Below, piece after piece: positions 58,495 through 64,000 of a DNA stretch of 64,000 nucleotides. Location: NCBI GenBank assembly GCA_003254905.1, contig QANU01010167.1, forward strand, positions 1 through 64,000. Reading direction: 5' to 3'. Every line of letters starts with the position of its first letter. Within the stretch, counting starts at the first letter, position 1. Origin of the DNA: Nissolia schottii. Its lineage: Eukaryota > Streptophyta > Magnoliopsida > Fabales > Fabaceae. A program made the translations under genes and the position numbers. The notes below the pieces were generated by a model. The model had not been told where the DNA came from. It searched no databases and saw only the letters and a list, made by a program, of their open reading frames with translations.

Positions 58495-59510
58495 CCTCGC
58501 ATCAATAGCTATTGACTCCAAGCTTATCTCTTATGTTCTCAAACCTTCCTGAGAAGTGCCTATGTGAATATGTCATCCAGTTGATCTTCTTTCTTGCAAT
58601 ATTGCAATAAGACTTCCCCTTCCTTTTGAACTTCTCTAAGAAAGTAGAGTTTGATATTGAAGTGCATAGTCTTTCCATCAAAAACTGAATTATTAGAAAT
58701 TGCAATTGCAGCTTGATTACCGACAAACATCGTGGTTGAATCCATATGAACCACTCGTGGATCAGTTGATTAATAGCTGCAATAGATGCTATGAACTATG
58801 CTTGAGCAATTGAATTACTCAAAATGTCTTTCTTCTTTGAAGAACAAGAAAACACTCTAGAACCAAATGTAAAACAATATCCTAAAGTGCTTTTCATATC
58901 ATCCATTCAACCTTCCCAATCATTGTTAGAGAATCCGTGGATATTTAGTTCATGATTATGCTTGAATTGGACTTCATAAACAAGAGTTCCGTGGACATCT
59001 TAGCACATGCCTAGCAGCTTGAAACTGCAATTCACTTGCACAATGTATGAATCTTGAAAGAACACGTACAACTTGCAAAATATAAGGTCTTGTTGCTGTA
59101 AGATACATGAGACAACCAATGAGACTTCAGTAATCAATCTCATCAACCATTTCTGCATCAACCTCCTTGTATGGCTTCTTCAACTTCTGAAACATTAGAG
59201 TACTCATAGGATTGCAGTTCTCCATCTGAAACTTACCTAGAATATCTTTTGCATACTTCTTTTGATTGATACAGACTCCTCTCACATCCTGTGTGACTTC
59301 CATTTCAAGAAAGACAGCCATTTCTTCATCATGTTTTTCGTTAACTACTCAATAAATGTAGCATTGCTTCCTATCACCAGAAGATCATCCACATACAGAG
59401 AAACAATTAAAATATCAGCATTCAAACATTGCACATATAAAGTAGACTCAGTGACACTTTTTGTAAAGCCAAGACTTAGCTAGTATTCATCAATCCTGCT
59501 ATACTAGGCT
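58495..59510 (-). pseudogene. Ty1/copia pol relic: RT C-terminal half and RNase H
   Basis: On the minus strand: LYVDDLLVIGSNATFIE with the YVDD active site (about 59350-59405), FLEMEVTQDVRGVCINQKKYAKDILGKF (59240-59320), a YLTATRP-type block, then RNase H with NQAAIAISNNSVFDGKTMHFNIK and YCKKEDQLDDIFT (58560-58730). Frameshifts and stops are scattered. N-terminal RT, integrase and gag are not attached. Inserted downstream of USP exon 3 in opposite orientation. Confidence 0.85.
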
Positions 59511-59559
59511 CATACCATACAAGGCCTTTTTTAGCAAGTAGACCTTGTCGTCATGTCCT

Positions 59560-59845
59560 TTAACTGCAAACCTCTCAGGAATAGTCACAAGAATTTTTTG
59601 CACAATCCTTTTGTCAAGAAACTCAATTCCAAGAAATATTCCAATTGATCATGAGAGTTCACAAACAATGTGACAATTTCTTAAGAGATAATCCTTTCAT
59701 GTATGAAATGGAAATCAATTTCTATATGTTCGGAATGGTCATGATGGATTAGATTTGAGGCAATGTGCAAGAACACTTGATCATTACAATTGAGTTTCAT
59801 GGTTCCTATCTCACAAAATTTTGATAGTATATGATTCTTATTCAA
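59560..59845 (-). pseudogene. Second Ty1/copia RNase H fragment, different family
   Basis: Minus strand reads CNDQVFLHIASNLIHHDHSEHIEIDFHFIHE followed after a stop by IVTLFVNSHDQLEYF. This fits copia RNase H of the group with HIEIDCHF, distinct from the HFNIK group at 58560-58730. The two relics are therefore separate elements, one probably inserted into the other. Confidence 0.75.
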
Positions 59846-60310
59846 ACCACCTTGAGGATAAGGTGGATCTTTCCTTTTGGGAGGAGGGAGGCTTGTGATG
59901 TACCTTTCATTAGGTAGGAGTATAAATTGGAGGTAAAGGGTAAATAAGTTGAGTAATAAAGTAAGGAAAGGAATATCAGAGTTGAGAGGTCTCTCAAGTA
60001 TCCTCTCTATGTTGCAGTTTTGGTCCTCTAGTCATATTGATCAAGAACCACTACTGAATAAACACTTTTCTTTGGTTATCCTTAGTTATTCTCTTTAATT
60101 TGAAACAGAGCTATCAGAAAGTCAAACATTTTTTTTTGTACCTTACAACAATACTCGCCAGGGTGGAAGCATCCTTGCCATTCCATTTTTAAATTATGGT
60201 ATTGTTCCGATTCAATTCATAGACCAGTGAGAGTTCTATAATTGTCTGTAATTGATATAGTACCTAGCTTTCTTTGTCTTCAACCCATAGCAGGTAGGAA
60301 AAGTCCTGTT
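59846..60310. other. Copia-LTR-like segment
   Basis: CTTTCATTAGGTAGGAGTATAAATTGGAGG with a TATA-like element near 59918, GAGAGGTCTCTCAAGTATCCTCTCTATG, and ACTGAATAAACAC near 60052 look like an LTR with TATA and polyadenylation signals. No boundaries or partner could be assigned. Confidence 0.4.
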
Positions 60311-60526
60311 TTATGGAGAAATTTTGACAAAAGACATACAATTTCCACTTACTTTAGGAGCTATAAAGTTTGGGGCGTTACATCCAAAGCCACAACATAA
60401 TGAGAGATTCCACACCATCCTATCATCCCATGCCTCAAAGTGTGGGTCACCCTTCGTATGAGCTTTCCCTTCAATGTAGTCTAACTTTGGCGATCTTCGA
60501 GGGAAGTCTAGATGATTTGAGCCCAT
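60311..60526 (-). pseudogene. Ty1/copia gag fragment
   Basis: The 71-codon minus-strand frame has KLDYIEGKAHTKGDPHFEAWDD then PKVSGNCMSF, which are consecutive blocks of copia Gag (UBN2_3 type). About a dozen unrelated residues (CCGFGCNAPNFIA) lie between them, so there is an insertion or frame disturbance. Too short to assign a lineage. Confidence 0.6.
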
Positions 60527-61150
60527 TGCACGTAGTTTTTTCCTTTTTTTCCTTTTTTTCTATCAACGTGATAGGTTGGGTGTAGGATTCAATGGTCATT
60601 GGGGTTTAGAGGTGTAGGCTAAGTTATGGTGCGTTGTGGGTTGGCTTTGGTGGTTTTGGGCTTTATCATGGTGAAAGGTTTTAGGATGGATTTCTCTCAA
60701 GGTAGAGGCGCTAAGTCCAAAGTACCATTGCTTTGTAGAGCACACATTTCATTTATCATAATTCATATCTTGTCACCACCCAAGACGATTGAGAGTTTCA
60801 CCTAAAGATTTAGGAATAGACACATAAAACAAAGAAGATAGACAAGCATAGTGTACTGGATATAAACGATGTTAAGAACCAACACTCCTAAAAGCTTAAG
60901 CTGTTGGACAGTGCACATGCTCTCCTTTTGGCTAGGAGTGATTAAATGATTTTATACTTAATTCTAAGATGGTATCACAGTTTGTCATGTGTTTGATATT
61001 GGGTCACCCACAGATATCTAGTCATGAAAACTTCACTCTCCTGATATTCAGCCTTGGGCGTGAGGCAATATTTTAGTCTTACATTTCTAAGAGATAAGGA
61101 CAAGATAGACTTTATATAGCCTTCCCCAGGAGAGAGCTTGTAGGATAGAG
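60527..61150. other. Unclassified TE-derived DNA
   Basis: No ORF with a domain. AAGATGGTATCACAG near 60970 resembles a PBS-type motif but has no LTR boundary beside it. Confidence 0.4.
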
Positions 61151-61159
61151 TTAGTCCTA

Positions 61160-62660
61160 CTTGTTATAGACTGGCCCTTCGTGGGCCTCCGAATTGGGCT
61201 CCATGGATCGTGGGCCATCAACTCGAACTGTTAGCTCCCCTGATTGGATCACACGGGGTGAAACCGTGATTCGCGGAACAAACCCCCAAAGGGATCTTCG
61301 ACACTCGCAATGGGAAATCTTCAACTACGCAGACCTTCTCGGGGGTACCCACCAATTCCCAAGGGTGAAGGCCGCCTATAAAAGGACCCGGATCACTAGG
61401 ATCACTAGGGTTGTCTCCCACCCAACACTTTCGTTTAACGTCCTTAAGTTGGACGATCGGTGGCTGTCTCATGGAGGATCACGTTTGAATTGGTCTAGAA
61501 TTATCCACCAAAGTTTGCTGCAGTGGCTTCCACCGAGATCCCATACCATGTAAGTCATGTCTTGGCCTTGGAAGCCATGTTTCTTTTGGAAGCCAAGCGT
61601 TGTAATCTTCCATTGGTGCCTTGAAGCTTTGAGGCTTCGCCTTGGCTTGGTCCAGCAGTTAATTACTCCAAGTGGGTGTGGATAAAGGTTCCCACTCGGA
61701 GGCTTCCGGTACTGTCCCTGTACATGGTCTAACCTTCCCCGAGTAGCAGCAAGAAAGTCTCCAAGTCCTTCACATAAGGTGCGCAGTTGGCCATCAGTCT
61801 CCAAGTGAGCATACTCACATGGTCCAAAGGGAGGGAAGTGTCTCGAAGTGCAGCTCCAATGGCGGTAACTGATAGGCTAGGAGGGGGGATGATGGGTGTA
61901 ATGGAATAGACGGGGTATTTAGGTAGCAAAACAGGCTCAACTGGCACCTCGACCACACCAAGAATAACACAACTACCATGCGCTTTTTCCTCCGGTTGTG
62001 GCTCTTCAAACAGCATTTCTGTATCAGATTAATCATCAAGAATAACGAACCACGGTGTCTCCTCCACCAAGACCTCTGTAGGCTCACTGTCATTGATGAT
62101 GTCAAGCGACGGGTCTTCACACAGAACCTCATTATCCAGGTGATCCTCTCCCCAATGCTCACTAGATGCACCCATGGTTTCATTTGCCTTTAATTAGTTT
62201 ATCTCATATTGCACCTCTTGCATCACCCTCTGGTTCTCCTGCATCATCCTCTTCATTATTTTCATTAACTCATGCGTTACTGTTGTTTCAGAATTGAGAG
62301 ATGAGGCAGGAAGCTGTTGAGTTTGTTGCTGATAGAGAAGGGGTTAGTAAGAGGGTGTGAATGTCAATGGATAATCTATGGCTCTAGTGTGTAGGAATGT
62401 GGTGGATATGGGGTATGTGGGTATGGTGGAAGTCCAGGTGGTGGTGGTTGGTAATGATATGCATCGGTTAGGTAGGGGAAGGGAGGGTAAGGATCGAGGG
62501 AAGGTTGGTAAGGGGAGGACGGTAAAGTTACCACCCGACATCGGCTCAAGTGGTCTTCCCATTGTTGTTTAGACAACTCTGCGATATTGTGCGGCAAGGT
62601 CTGCAAGACCCTCCGAACGATGTCCCTAGGCAACCTCTCCAATTCGTCCATCCTTCGGTT
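61160..62660 (-). pseudogene. Internal region of a Tat/Athila-like element, unidentified ORFs
   Basis: Lies directly downstream (minus strand) of the PBS at 62861. An ORF at 62651-62376 starts MDELERLPRDIVRRVLQTLP and turns into a Pro/Tyr-rich tail. A second block (62174 to 61729, frame-shifted once) has EPTEVLVEETPWFVILDD and a Leu/Pro-rich part. A third (61804-61469) and fourth (61472-61218) end with KCWVGDNPSDPSDP, echoing the TGGGAGGCAACCC phrase that follows gag at 49501. No capsid, protease or RT motif is recognised, so it is probably a non-autonomous derivative. Confidence 0.5.
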
Positions 62661-62860
62661 GTACCTTCGCTTAAAATTGTCAAATCCGCTCCATTACCTG
62701 AAAAGCAAGGAACACTAGACTACTTCGAATTAGGAAAATTGTTAGAGTACATGATAATACATTTTAGGGACACAATTAAAACAAAAATATTTTATTTTAT
62801 TTTTTATTTTTAAAGAATAAAGAAATAAAGAAAAAGAAAAAAGAATTGGCTAAATTGCTT

Positions 62861-62877
62861 CCCCAGTAGCGGCGCCA
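62861..62877 (-). other. Primer-binding site, tRNA-Asp-like
   Basis: Minus strand TGGCGCCGCTACTGGGG resembles the tRNA-Asp complement TGGCGCCGTTGCCGGGG with three changes, and lies four bases inside the LTR end. Confidence 0.8.
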
Positions 62878-62881
62878 AATT

Positions 62882-64000
62882 TGACACACTAAAACGTTAA
62901 TTTTAATGTGCGATCAAATAATAATTTATAAGACTAAGAAAACCCCAAAAACGTAGTACAGGGCTAACTTAGGTTATCTCTAAGGAAGCAATTTATAGTG
63001 AATTCCAAGTACAAATAATGGGGGGTTGCCTTGATTGAAATTGATTTAAAGAGAAATTAAAACGAAAGTAAATCAACAATAATTAAAAGCAATATCCTGC
63101 ATACGGCTTTTTTAGATTCAAGAATTTATTGTCATCGATTCATAAATTAATTATTCATAAAGGGGATGTTGTTGGTTGAAATTTTTAACTAATATGCAAT
63201 TCACTTAAGAGACTATGATCATTAATCTCCTAAGCATTAATTAATATAGGAATTAATTACTAAAATCTTATCATTTAAAACCTATATCAATTATGTCACA
63301 ATTGCACAACCTAATTAAATCTAATTAGTTCCCTAAAAGTTTCCAAATCCTAAATCAATAAATCCTACGATCGTCAAGATCTATCAACCTAGAATCAACT
63401 CTAATCAATAGCATGCAATCGCTATATTACTAATTAAGGGCAGAACAAATCATGAATAAACATTAAGCGTAAGAACCTCTAATTAATCCTAATCTAGAGT
63501 TACTGCATGCAAGATATTAAGAAAACTACTCCTCCATGTATGGAGGATAAAAACGCATAATAAATAAATTAACAAATAAGAGCAGAAGCAAAATTGGAAA
63601 ATAACAAAAACTTGAATTAAATAAGTTGAGAAAATGAGTCGAACACGCAAGAACTCGCACGCGATCGCGAGAACTCCAACAATCTTCGAACGAGACGAAA
63701 CTAATAACGTATCACTAACATGAATCCTACGATGCTGGAGAATAAAAGGAAAAACTATGTTAAACCTAATCCTAAGAGCAGCTGGGAGCTGGTATCAGAA
63801 GTTTTTCTAATTGTGTTCACCCTATGTCTATTTATATCCTTCCATTGCCTGTTTGTTTTGCTCCCCTTCTCGCACCAACGCTCGATTATTTGTGATTCTA
63901 ACAACTCAAACACAAGATGTTAAATGCATAGGTTACTTGAGACAATTAAAATCATTAAAAAACGGTGCTTAAATTATAGATTTCTCAATTATGCACATAA
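62882..64000 (-). repeat. 5' LTR of Tat/Athila-like element, runs off window
   Basis: Begins TGACACACTAAAACG (LTR end CA on the minus strand) beside the PBS. AT-rich, with no credible ORF. The other end is beyond 64000, so TSD and length cannot be judged. Confidence 0.7.

Noticed and set aside
1..64000. tRNA, rRNA or snRNA genes
   Set aside because: I found only retroelement PBS sequences that match tRNA 3' ends, no cloverleaf with A and B boxes; a tRNA scan would settle it.

Overview
This window is plant nuclear DNA, very probably from a papilionoid legume (Vigna/Phaseolus-like). It has a two-exon cytochrome P450 with plant GT-AG introns, and long LTRs with TATAAATA promoters. It carries Ty3 primer-binding sites matching plant initiator-tRNA-Met and tRNA-Asp, Ty1/copia SIRE-type gag, and dense AT-rich nested retroelements. 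The legume call is inference from family resemblance.

Only two host genes are convincing. A complete CYP71D-type P450 lies at 9455-11438 (514 aa, one phase-0 intron). The 5' part of a USP-domain (U-box kinase type) gene lies at 56796-57947: three clean exons, then no further exon is visible before the window ends. Nearly everything else is LTR retrotransposon sequence, mostly solo or broken LTRs.

Layout. 1-1570: start of a minus-strand SIRE-like copia element (gag, PBS, 5' LTR). 1571-7218: a minus-strand Tekay-like LTR with a second LTR nested in it. 7219-8265: a flank that recurs at 54925-55975. 8266-12054: unique DNA with a foldback repeat, a relic of the P450 5' end, and the P450. 12055-27650: Tekay/chromovirus LTRs in both orientations with two broken gag genes, a perfect solo LTR (15373-18226, TSD CGAAA) and an Athila-type solo LTR. 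27651-34956: unclassified LTR-like DNA split by a 4-kb solo LTR (29064-33045, TSD ACTAA). 34957-38970: copia solo LTR, Ty3 gag-protease-RT relic, Athila-type solo LTR. 38971-54924: second copy of the nested Tekay LTR pair, itself split by another LTR (43659-53619), which is split in turn by a two-LTR, gag-only Athila-like element (46231-52999). 54925-57947: duplicated flank, then the USP gene. 57948-64000: copia pol and gag fragments, then a minus-strand Tat/Athila-like element whose LTR leaves the window.

The insertion order can be read from target-site duplications. An outer LTR inserted at CCATT and a second LTR nested in it. The block with its flank was then duplicated. Copy I (left) later received a SIRE copia; copy II (right) received the 43659 LTR and then the Athila-like element. 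Each copy preserves the empty site of the other's later insertion.

The most unusual signals are four. First, a near-palindromic CGCTNAGCG motif is clustered in LTRs of two unrelated retrotransposon lineages (Athila-like and Tekay-like). Second, a sense-strand ORF ending in an acidic tail lies inside three diverged Tekay-type LTRs. Third, family-specific palindrome arrays occur in other LTRs (GTAATCGATTAC, CATTCGAATG). Fourth, a triple-hairpin foldback sits just upstream of the P450. All percentages and alignments here are by eye.
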